Source of the DNA: Cyanobacteria bacterium SZAS-4
GTDB taxonomy: Bacteria > Cyanobacteriota > Vampirovibrionia > Obscuribacterales > Obscuribacteraceae
Length of the DNA: 64,000 nt
NCBI GenBank assembly: GCA_018266255.1
Contig: JAFEAT010000002.1
Span: 1-64,000, forward strand
Direction of reading: 5' to 3'
Shown: piece by piece, positions 33,731 to 41,510 of the stretch
Numbering within the stretch: position 1 is the stretch's first letter
Layout of the letters: each line of letters begins with the position of its first letter
Position numbers and translations under genes: made by a program
The notes under the pieces: model-generated
Databases searched by the model: none
Told to the model about the DNA's origin: nothing
What the model saw: the letters and a program-made list of their open reading frames with translations, nothing else

Positions 33731-36502
33731 CTAAGAATTGACGAAATTGAGGTCGGTGAATTTGTTGTAGAAGTCATCAAGGCTGATAGTAAATGTTCCC
33801 TCCTGTCCATTCCCGCCCCACGGGTTTCGCATAGTCACTGTGTGGGTTTCGGGGTTGTAGTCGGTGACGGCGTAAACGTGGTCTGAAACTAAGCTGCCCG
33901 GGTCGTTCGTCGTGCCGAGGTGATTGAGCCAGTCTCCGTCTTGTGTGCTCGCTACAATCAATTGGTGATTGTTTAACGCCTTCTCGATGTCCTGTTCCAC
34001 GTGCTCCTTTGTGGTTCTGCCGATACCAATAAATCCTGAAAGATCATCATCTGTTGTGTGAGTGCCGGGAGGACTTAGTAATTTGATACCGGTATTTGGA
34101 TCATCCCCATCGTCGCTATTCTCTCTGCCTGTGTACTTTCTGTGCGCCTTCTCCAGGACGTTGACCCACATGCCGTTAGTCTGGTCGTCGTGAGCATATG
34201 CTCCGAGTTCATGGTCTGTCGGCGCGTCGACTGTGACAGGATGACCAGGGTCTGCTGGGAATGTGACTGTGTAGGTACCGTTGCCGTTATCTTGAATCAT
34301 GTCCTTCACTGCCTGCGGGTTTGCATCAGCCATCGATGCCACTGCCGCTAGGAAGTAGCAATCGCCCAAACTTCCTTGATGCACCGCTTCTGGTGTTATC
34401 GCCGCGAGTGGATTGTCTGAATGTTCACCCCAGAGATTGTGACCAGTGTTTGGATGTGAGGTTACATCGTTGGTAGATGTGAGGATGGGACCGCCATCGT
34501 AGCTGCTTATCGTTCCGTCGCCAAAGACTTGAACGATTTGCGGAGAATCTTTGATATCCAAAGGATTGTCTTTGTCGAACGTCTTCCAGTGCCCGTCCTT
34601 GTCTCGTCCTGTAAATTTGTTTCCTTCGATCATGGCGACTAGTTCGTTTTTGTCGTTATAACCGAACTGGCGTTTCTTTCCATCTGCGTAATCGATTTCA
34701 GTCACCATGCCATCTTTGCGATCAGACTTGACGATCGATCCATCGGATTTTCGCAATTCCCAGGTACCGTCTGGTTTGGAGATTTTGTAATTTCCCTGGT
34801 CATCTACTTCGGGATTTGCATCATTAGTCTTGCCTGTCGACTTGTCGTCTTTTCCGTATTCATGCCACTTTCCGTCAGACTCTTTCTTCCATTTATTGCC
34901 GTCGGTTTCAGTAATTGTTGTGATATTGCCGTCGGCATCTCTCTGGAAATCGCGCTGCTTTCCGTCCTGGTAAGCAATGTGAGTGACTCGGTCTTGACCG
35001 TCTAAGTTTAATGAGGAACCGTTGGTAAGATATTTGTTTCGGTTTCCACCATCATTTCCGATCGTCAAGTCGCCGTTGGCGTTGACACTCACTTTTTGAT
35101 CGGTCATCGCGCCATCAGGCAACTGCCATTGGTCGCCGTTTGCCTTCCATGTTTTGCCGTTTGTGTCAGTGAAGCTGGTAAGTTGATCGCCTGAGTAAGT
35201 GAACGATCGCTTGGCACCGCCAGGATAGTTCACTTCAGTCACTCGTCCGTCACTGTTGTACTTTACGGTCGATCCGTCGCCGCGTTTTGATTCGGCTGTG
35301 CCGTCAGCATGGCCGCTATATACGGTGCCATCGCCAGATGCGACGCTGAAAGATCCGTCTGCGAAGACTCGCGGAGAGTAGCCGGCGCTATCCAGCTCTT
35401 TCCCTGATGAATCGATGTGTCTCCAAGTATCTTTGTCTTTCGTCCACGAGCTACCGTCGGGATTTTTTATCTCCGTCAGTTTGCCTTTGTCGTCGCGTTC
35501 GAATGTTCTTGTGCCACCATCGGGATACGTTCTTGCGATCAGTAGTCCGTTTGTGTCAGTCTTGGTTGAATTTCCGTCGGGTTTCTGTACTTCACTGGAA
35601 CCATCCAGATTGCGCACGTTGACGGTGCCGTCTGGGCTCTTAAACGAATACTGCCCGTCGCTCGTGACAGTTGGCACTGCGTCGTTTGTTTGACCGGTGG
35701 CTTTATCATCTTTGTATTGATGCCATTTTCCGTCACCCTCATGTTTCCATGTCGAGTTGTCGGTTTCACCAATTTCGGTTATTTCGCCAGCGTCATTGCG
35801 CTTGAAGGTTCGAGACGTTCCGTTGCCGTAATTTACGGCAGTAACTTCACCTCTGGGGTTTGCCGAAATTGATGTGCCATCAGTGTTGTAAGTTGTGGTG
35901 CCATCGACATGTACTTTGAATTTCCCGACCGATATTTGATCATAGTTGAAGCTAACCTTGCCATCTTGAGAGACGGAAATGTCGTTGGCGAGGCTGCCTT
36001 TGTCTTTCTGGTCTTTTCCATATAAGTGGAATTTGTCATCATCACCTTTGCGCCAGATGCTGCCATCTTTTTCAGTAGCTTCTTTGACTGTGCCATCATC
36101 GTTGTAAGTAAAGGCTTTTTTCGAACCGTCTTTGTACGAAATGTCCGTAACTTGTCCGGCGCTGTTCGTGTGCAGGGTTGAGCCGTCAGCATTCTTTATC
36201 TCCGAGTCGTGTTTTGCGGCGCCTCCAACGGCACCACCGAGCCCGCCAGCCGCTTCTCCGACTGAGGCTCCTCCGTCATGACCGGGTTTTCCTTGATCAC
36301 CTTTGCCGTCATCTCCTATCGTGCACGAAGGCAGCAAACCATTCTGGACTAGCTCTTTTGTCTTATCCGCAGTCTCCTTTGCTTTCTGATCAACGGTTTG
36401 TTTGCGAGTGTCATCAATTTCCTGATGCACGTGGTCGTTGCGATATGCATCATCGACGCGATTATCTTTCTTTGTATTGTCGTTAACGTCTGTGGGAGGC
36501 AT
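33731..36502 (-). CDS. Large YD/RHS-like repeat protein with C-terminal calpain-like cysteine protease domain
   Basis: The protein has 923 residues and no signal peptide; the N-terminus is polar. Residues about 100-690 are repeats of roughly 95 residues whose shared words are GDGKWHQY, SPDGTVNVRNLDGS, VTEVNYPGGAKRSF and LTEIKNPDGSSW, i.e. YD/RHS-like strands. From about 700 a papain-like calpain domain follows: catalytic Cys near residue 715 in HQGSLGDCYFLAAVASM, His near 876 in VSDHVYAVTDYN, and Asn near 893 in TMRNPWGGNGQEGTF, in the family order. The repeats may form a shell or a delivery tube around a protease payload (inference). Calpains normally need calcium; that cannot be judged here. 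The 5' neighbour is a small gene on the same strand. Confidence 0.85.
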   Translation of the reverse strand: MPPTDVNDNTKKDNRVDDAYRNDHVHQEIDDTRKQTVDQKAKETADKTKELVQNGLLPSCTIGDDGKGDQGKPGHDGGASVGEAAGGLGGAVGGAAKHDSEIKNADGSTLHTNSAGQVTDISYKDGSKKAFTYNDDGTVKEATEKDGSIWRKGDDDKFHLYGKDQKDKGSLANDISVSQDGKVSFNYDQISVGKFKVHVDGTTTYNTDGTSISANPRGEVTAVNYGNGTSRTFKRNDAGEITEIGETDNSTWKHEGDGKWHQYKDDKATGQTNDAVPTVTSDGQYSFKSPDGTVNVRNLDGSSEVQKPDGNSTKTDTNGLLIARTYPDGGTRTFERDDKGKLTEIKNPDGSSWTKDKDTWRHIDSSGKELDSAGYSPRVFADGSFSVASGDGTVYSGHADGTAESKRGDGSTVKYNSDGRVTEVNYPGGAKRSFTYSGDQLTSFTDTNGKTWKANGDQWQLPDGAMTDQKVSVNANGDLTIGNDGGNRNKYLTNGSSLNLDGQDRVTHIAYQDGKQRDFQRDADGNITTITETDGNKWKKESDGKWHEYGKDDKSTGKTNDANPEVDDQGNYKISKPDGTWELRKSDGSIVKSDRKDGMVTEIDYADGKKRQFGYNDKNELVAMIEGNKFTGRDKDGHWKTFDKDNPLDIKDSPQIVQVFGDGTISSYDGGPILTSTNDVTSHPNTGHNLWGEHSDNPLAAITPEAVHQGSLGDCYFLAAVASMADANPQAVKDMIQDNGNGTYTVTFPADPGHPVTVDAPTDHELGAYAHDDQTNGMWVNVLEKAHRKYTGRENSDDGDDPNTGIKLLSPPGTHTTDDDLSGFIGIGRTTKEHVEQDIEKALNNHQLIVASTQDGDWLNHLGTTNDPGSLVSDHVYAVTDYNPETHTVTMRNPWGGNGQEGTFTISLDDFYNKFTDLNFVNS

Positions 36503-36575
36503 GACAGTTCGCAGAACTTTCGTTCTGTGCTCCAGATGTTAGTAAAATCAAGGCACCGCCTGTGGTGGTGGCTGT

Positions 36576-36884
36576 TTAGGTCTTTTCTTTGTTGTGTTCC
36601 ATTAACGAAAATGCGGTGAGAGCCAGTCCAGCTGCCGTGATGCCCCATGACATTTTTGATGCGAATGGAACTTTTAACAGAAATCTGCTGGCGATACCGC
36701 CGACGGTTAAGGCTTCTCCTAGAAGGGACTCGGGTTTCGTTAGGGTGTCGAGGACGCTGGGGGATTGATCGTGTGAGCGATGTTCGGTGGGGGTCCAAAC
36801 TTCACTTCTTGCGCCAGCAAACGGATCTACTGGCTGAGGATCGTCAGCCGCACGCCACAAAGGCGCGTCAGACTTAGAGGACAT
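36576..36884 (-). CDS. Small protein with C-terminal hydrophobic segment
   Basis: The protein has 102 residues with a good Shine-Dalgarno (GGAGG before the ATG). The N-terminal two-thirds is polar and Pro/Ser-rich (MSSKSDAPLWRAADDPQPVD). A hydrophobic stretch (SKMSWGITAAGLALTAFSLM) lies near the C-terminus, followed by a charged end. It lies just upstream of the calpain-like gene on the same strand (73 bases), so it may be an accessory or immunity-type partner (inference). The family is not recognised. Confidence 0.62.
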   Translation of the reverse strand: MSSKSDAPLWRAADDPQPVDPFAGARSEVWTPTEHRSHDQSPSVLDTLTKPESLLGEALTVGGIASRFLLKVPFASKMSWGITAAGLALTAFSLMEHNKEKT

Positions 36885-37081
36885 AGATTGCCTCCAGGGA
36901 TGTAAAGTGTTGAGTGGGCATTGTGATTATGCACAGATCAGGGCTTAGAGGCAAGTGTGAAGTTAGACGACGGACATTAATTGTGTCCGTAAAGAATCAA
37001 GCGTTCAGTGGGTATAAGGCCGTGACTGATAGAGAATTGCTGTACCCTTGTATCAACAGCGCCGAAAAAGAAGGACAATTC

Positions 37082-37477
37082 ATGACAGAGAGTTTTATCG
37101 ATAAGGCTAAGGCTGATTTGAAAGTCATTGGCAGAACCGCCAATTTTGCTACGCATTTCACTAAGTACAAACTCGAGATTCAGCAGAAGAAACAGGCTAA
37201 AGAGCGCCTTCTGAAGCAGATCGGACAGAGTGTTTTCGATTTGTACAAAGAGCATTCGACGTTCAAGGGCGAAGAAGTGCTTGAAGCATGCGAAGAAGAT
37301 TTCGCTGCTTACAAGCAACTCGAAGACGACATCGTTGCAATCGAGGAGCTTATCGTGCAAGCGAAAGCGAACTTGAAGGGTGGCGGCGCCGAAGTCGTCG
37401 ACGACGATGATGATGACGACGATGTTGAAGATGAACCTAAATCGAAGAAGTCGAAGTCTAAATCGAAAGACGACTGA
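37082..37477 (+). CDS. Helical protein with acidic/basic low-complexity tail
   Basis: The protein has 131 residues. ATG 37082 is chosen because AAGGA lies 7 bases upstream; the longer frame to 36914 has no ribosome site. Residues 1-95 form amphipathic helices (MTESFIDKAKADLKVIGR; FAAYKQLEDDIVAIEELIVQ). The tail is a run of eight aspartates followed by a Lys/Ser-rich stretch. The family is not recognised; such tails are typical of proteins binding nucleic acids or membranes. A terminator-like palindrome follows. Confidence 0.7.
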   Translation: MTESFIDKAKADLKVIGRTANFATHFTKYKLEIQQKKQAKERLLKQIGQSVFDLYKEHSTFKGEEVLEACEEDFAAYKQLEDDIVAIEELIVQAKANLKGGGAEVVDDDDDDDDVEDEPKSKKSKSKSKDD

Positions 37478-37520
37478 TTCAGCCATCGACCGTTTCGACA
37501 GACACACTCCCTTCATACAG

Positions 37521-37548
37521 TTGAATAACCAATTCGTTGGTTATTCAA
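37521..37548. terminator. Bidirectional palindromic terminator
   Basis: TTGAATAACCAA and TTGGTTATTCAA enclose the loop TTCG in a perfect 12-base stem. It ends the gene at 37477 (plus) and overlaps the stop codon of the convergent propeller gene (minus). T/A-runs on either side are short. Confidence 0.7.
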
Positions 37549-39196
37549 TTTCGATATCGAACACATCACCGGGCAGTTCTGAGTCCCATTCAATTTCAAT
37601 GTCGAGATTAAGGCGATTTTGCATTAGTGAAAGAGCGAGGTCTAGAATGTTGCTTTCCTGCACGGATAGCCAGCCTCGGCGACGCATTTCTTGCGCTTGT
37701 CGCAACACTTTGACGCTCGAACTGTCTACTGGTTGATGCGTTATTTTCACGAGCTCCATCGACCAGGGCCATGCATTGCCGTTTCCATCTGATTCCCAAA
37801 CTTGTATTAGTCCACCGCGCGTTACTGCTATTACGGAGCCTCCGTCGGTGATTTTGAGTTCTACTAGAAAGTCTCTTGCCAGTCCAAATAGAGTTCCTAA
37901 ATTGCGTCCGTCGGGTAAGTGCCAGAGCATTGCGACTCTTCCGTGACTCATTGATGCAGCCATAATCTCGCCATCGCTGCTGATGGCGACACGCAAGGCT
38001 GGATCCGAGCATGCAGCTATCGCGACGGAGGTCTTTTGATCTGGCATATAGCAAGACAGCATTTGAGTGCAGCGTGCAATTATCCTGTCACCCTGACGTG
38101 AAAGCGCGAATGGTGCGTCTGCGTCAAGTTTTGCGTGCAGAAAGATATTGGTGTCTCGACAATAGAAGACATTGAGCATAACACCCCGTTCGGCTACCAG
38201 TACGGAGGCATCATCATTCAACGCAAGTGCACGAGCTTTATTTTCTCCAATCGCCCAACGCCCGTATTTGCACCAATCATGCAGCTTTGCGGTTTCCTGA
38301 ATTTGATAAGCAGATGCAACAAATTCGAGTTCTTCGTCGTACCCGACATTCTTAAATTCTCTAATTGTTTTGCCATGCTCGACATCCCAGACCGTGATTT
38401 GATTAAACGCTGAGTAGAGAGCCAGATGGGCGCCACTGCCACTGAAGGAAAGTCGCGGAACTTGCATGCCGAGGTTGACGTTCGTAAACGGCATCCATCG
38501 ATCCAGCGTGAGTTCGTCATCCTCAAATTTGTACAGATGAATTTCTGGTTGCTTGGTTTTCGGTTCAAACAAAAGCGTGGCTAAGTGGTCACCATAAGGG
38601 CTCACGTCAAAAGCCAATAGTGCTAGCTGTCTCCCGTTGATCAGGTCAACTCTGATGCGGGCAACTGGACTGAGGTCAGCAACTCTCCACACCTCGAAAG
38701 ACGTACATTTGTTGTCTAGGACAAATACAAATTCACCATCTGCGGTGACACGCGCGGATGCTATCCGGCCTTCAGAGATGCCTGCGGTAAATTTTGCATT
38801 GGCATCCAATTTTTTTCGTTCCAATCCACCAGTTCTAGACGTATGCGGATTGCCACCCAGCACACTTCCAGTCTGAGGGTTACGCGTTTTTGGACCGGGT
38901 AGGTCGTAATCATTGCAAGCCGAAGCAAATTCATTCAGCCTGTTGAAAAAATCAATCTGTGCTTCATCTGGTTTCCACGATTTCAATTTCAGAAACTTTA
39001 AGATGCGGATAGTCCAAATTGGTGGCGCTTTCTGTGCCAGGTTCCAGAGTTCCTGCCATTCTTCGCGTTGAACTAGTGTTTCAACTGAATGCACCCAGCG
39101 CTGGTCAGTTCGCGCATCGATAATTCCGATATCTTGATCGGCTGACGCCTTTGGATCTTTGATCCATTCAAAGTCTTGCCCGTAAACTTTGCTCAT
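37541..39196 (-). CDS. WD40-like beta-propeller protein, third gene of the Hsp70-like operon
   Basis: The protein has 551 residues and no signal peptide. The first about 130 residues are helical and polar (LVQREEWQELWNLAQKAP). Then come repeated beta-sheet units of WD40/propeller type, for example RVTADGEFVFVLDNKCTSFEVWRV, RLSFSGSGAHLALYSAFNQITVWDV and AISSDGEIMAASMSHGRVAMLWHL. The C-terminus is a short helical block ending in acidic residues. The start ATG overlaps the Hsp70-like stop (ATGA), so the propeller is translated with the chaperone. Likely a substrate adaptor or partner of the chaperone (inference). Confidence 0.8.
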   Translation of the reverse strand: MSKVYGQDFEWIKDPKASADQDIGIIDARTDQRWVHSVETLVQREEWQELWNLAQKAPPIWTIRILKFLKLKSWKPDEAQIDFFNRLNEFASACNDYDLPGPKTRNPQTGSVLGGNPHTSRTGGLERKKLDANAKFTAGISEGRIASARVTADGEFVFVLDNKCTSFEVWRVADLSPVARIRVDLINGRQLALLAFDVSPYGDHLATLLFEPKTKQPEIHLYKFEDDELTLDRWMPFTNVNLGMQVPRLSFSGSGAHLALYSAFNQITVWDVEHGKTIREFKNVGYDEELEFVASAYQIQETAKLHDWCKYGRWAIGENKARALALNDDASVLVAERGVMLNVFYCRDTNIFLHAKLDADAPFALSRQGDRIIARCTQMLSCYMPDQKTSVAIAACSDPALRVAISSDGEIMAASMSHGRVAMLWHLPDGRNLGTLFGLARDFLVELKITDGGSVIAVTRGGLIQVWESDGNGNAWPWSMELVKITHQPVDSSSVKVLRQAQEMRRRGWLSVQESNILDLALSLMQNRLNLDIEIEWDSELPGDVFDIEIE

Positions 39197-40791
39197 GTCA
39201 ATTTGACCACGGGATAGTCGCGCAACAATATATTGCTGTTTTTAACATCGATTGCGGTGATCAGTAAGCGCCGATTTTCATCGATGGAAAACTCAACGTT
39301 GAAGCGCGGCTCTCCCTTGCTTCCGGGCGGTTCTGCGCGTAAAAATGTTGGATTTCCTTCGTTGATCCAGAAGAAGTTCTTTCTCGAAAATTCTTTATCC
39401 GTGATTGTTTGAATTCTTGCAGCGCCAGAGTCATCAAAATACACTTCCACCCGTTGCTCGCCGCTGATGCCTGTGCTGCCGCCTATCTCGAATATTGGTA
39501 TTCCTAATTTTGTCTGACCATCAAACGATGCTTTAATCAGCAAATTCGCGATCTTTCCTTTGGTGGGATATTTAGTACCGCGCCTCACTATGCTCCGATA
39601 CTCGTATCCTTCAGTCTTCGGATTGACGTATCTGATCGCATAGTCGTGCTGAATGTAATCTTGAAATGCGACTCCCGCTACGAATGCTGAGGCGCCTCGT
39701 GCCACCGCATCTAGTGGTCTGCTCAGCCTGACACGCTCGTTGCCGAATATTCGCTTCAAGTTCTTTTGTACTGATGGAATGAGGCTGGAACCGCCAACCA
39801 TCAAGACTGAATCGATGTTGTCTTCCATCAATCCGTTGTTTTCTGCGTCCTTCAATGCTCGTCGAATCGCTCTATCTATTTGCGCAAAAGCGTTGTTAGA
39901 ATCAAGCAAATCTTCGAATTCGATTTGTGTAAATTCGGTCGAAATCATTGCGCCGGTCATTGGATTCAACACGTCAAGACTGGCTCTAGAATTGAATGAC
40001 AGCGCTTCTTTGACTCGTTCACATTCGCTGAGCAACAGGCGTCCGATCGCTTTGATGTCATCGTCTGATTCTTTCAACTGATTGCGGCGTAAGACTTCGT
40101 TGAACAACCAACCGTCTATTGTCGTGCCACCAATATCGACACCAGACTTTCCCATGACATTACAAAACTGTCCATCTGCCGCGCCCGAACTATCGACGCG
40201 AACAATGGCGATATCTAGCGTCCCGCCGCCGAAATCAAAGACCAGATAAGTGTCTCCAAGGTTTAGCCTGGTTCCATAGCCCAATCCTGCAGCCGAAGGT
40301 TCATCTAACACTCTGAACCGATAGAGTTCAGTTTTATGCACAATTTTTGCAAGCCAATTCGAATAATCTTCGAATGATTCAACTGGTACTGTCAGTGCAA
40401 TTTCTTCGTCTTGCGCGGCCAGATACTTTGATGATGCTCGCAGAATTTCACTGAGAAAGCGCTCGCCGGCTTCGTAGAAAGTCACTTGTTTGCCGTCGAT
40501 CTGACGGTCCATATACGTTCGCCGACAGATGTAGCGTTTCATCCATTGAAAAGTGCGGGGTGAGTGCAACAGATTTCTTCGCAGCACTTGTTCGCCGAGT
40601 AAGCACCCACCATCCTCCAAATAATGAATTAGCGAGGGTATGGTGTAGATGCTTCCATCTTTCGACTCCTGCGTGCGACTATAATCTGCCAATTGCAGAG
40701 TTTGGCTGTCGCGCTTGGAGGTGTCCCACAAGCTAATGACTGTGTTCGAGGTTCCGAAATCAATTCCCAGTCGACCAGCCATCGCACTCAC
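39193..40791 (-). CDS. Hsp70 (DnaK)-like ATPase, truncated substrate domain
   Basis: The frame has 532 residues from a GTG at 40791 that overlaps the GrpE-like stop (TAGTG); ATG 40782 is an alternative. The actin-like ATPase domain is well kept: phosphate-1 RLGIDFGTSNTVISLW, phosphate-2 YLVFDFGGGTLDIAIVRV, connect region LDEPSAAGLGYGTRL, and adenosine motif VLMVGGSSLIPSVQKNL. A beta-rich substrate-binding-like part follows (PIFEIGGSTGISGEQ, FNVEFSIDENRRLLITAID), but the helical lid and the EEVD end of DnaK are missing; the total is about 100 residues shorter than DnaK. It is an unusual chaperone rather than housekeeping DnaK. Confidence 0.9.
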   Translation of the reverse strand: MSAMAGRLGIDFGTSNTVISLWDTSKRDSQTLQLADYSRTQESKDGSIYTIPSLIHYLEDGGCLLGEQVLRRNLLHSPRTFQWMKRYICRRTYMDRQIDGKQVTFYEAGERFLSEILRASSKYLAAQDEEIALTVPVESFEDYSNWLAKIVHKTELYRFRVLDEPSAAGLGYGTRLNLGDTYLVFDFGGGTLDIAIVRVDSSGAADGQFCNVMGKSGVDIGGTTIDGWLFNEVLRRNQLKESDDDIKAIGRLLLSECERVKEALSFNSRASLDVLNPMTGAMISTEFTQIEFEDLLDSNNAFAQIDRAIRRALKDAENNGLMEDNIDSVLMVGGSSLIPSVQKNLKRIFGNERVRLSRPLDAVARGASAFVAGVAFQDYIQHDYAIRYVNPKTEGYEYRSIVRRGTKYPTKGKIANLLIKASFDGQTKLGIPIFEIGGSTGISGEQRVEVYFDDSGAARIQTITDKEFSRKNFFWINEGNPTFLRAEPPGSKGEPRFNVEFSIDENRRLLITAIDVKNSNILLRDYPVVKLT

Positions 40792-41414
40792 TAAGGTTTG
40801 GGTAATCTGGATACCGCGGCTCGTCTCAGGATTTTTCCTTCGAAACCAATTCCGTACATTCTAATCAGCACTTCTTCGCCTACATCGATTGTATCGTCGA
40901 TAGTTAGCGCCTCATGCTTGTTTGGGTCGAAAACCGTTGTGCTGCCGATGTCTTCAGATATTTCCAGACCGAAATTTTTGAGGGTTGAGACGAGTCTATT
41001 GACGGTCGCATTGACGTCTTTAGTCTGCAGAGGTTTCCCCTGCACGTGCTGAATATGATTCTGTGTGAGCAGTTGAGTGAGCGGTCCTGAGAGCTCTTGA
41101 AACATGCCTCTTACCTTTTCGCGAATTTCAATGTCTCTTAAATCCACACCCTGCTGATTATGCAAGTTCAAATCATGCTGCGCAGCCGTTAGTTGGGATC
41201 TAGTTTCTTCCAAATCTAACTTTGCGAACTGCAGTTCCTTTTCCAGTTCCGCTATTCGAAGCAAAGCCTCTTTCAGGTCATTGCTTGTATCGACCTCTAA
41301 GTCTGATTGTTCGATATCCATTGATTTTCCGTCCGAACTCCTTTTGTTGTAGCCATACCCAAAAAATTCCCGGATGGTTCCTGAGATATTCCCACGCCCT
41401 CCTCTAACATTCAT
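40791..41414 (-). CDS. GrpE-like nucleotide-exchange factor
   Basis: The protein has 207 residues. Residues about 45-105 form a long coiled coil (LKEALLRIAELEKELQFAKL, RSQLTAAQHDLNLHNQQ), as in GrpE dimers. The C-terminal beta domain carries the GrpE signature FDPNKHEALTIDD, VGEEVLIRMYGIGFEGK and ILRRAAVSRL. The N-terminal 40 residues are low complexity with Gly/Arg. GrpE releases ADP from Hsp70; the adjoining Hsp70-like gene is the obvious partner. The stop overlaps the Hsp70-like GTG start. It is the first gene of the operon, divergent from a large toxin-like protein with about 96 bases in between. Confidence 0.86.
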   Translation of the reverse strand: MNVRGGRGNISGTIREFFGYGYNKRSSDGKSMDIEQSDLEVDTSNDLKEALLRIAELEKELQFAKLDLEETRSQLTAAQHDLNLHNQQGVDLRDIEIREKVRGMFQELSGPLTQLLTQNHIQHVQGKPLQTKDVNATVNRLVSTLKNFGLEISEDIGSTTVFDPNKHEALTIDDTIDVGEEVLIRMYGIGFEGKILRRAAVSRLPKP

Positions 41415-41510
41415 TCCAGCATCCGATTTGTCTTACTACTTCCAGCGACATCTGCAAGCAGCTTCCCATGCGGCTCAACTTTTGTTGCGTTACGAAAAAT
41501 GAGGTCCAAG

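Noticed and set aside
35407..36619. Plus-strand ORFs antisense to the calpain-like gene
   Set aside because: They mirror the repeat-rich minus-strand frame and show no independent coding features.
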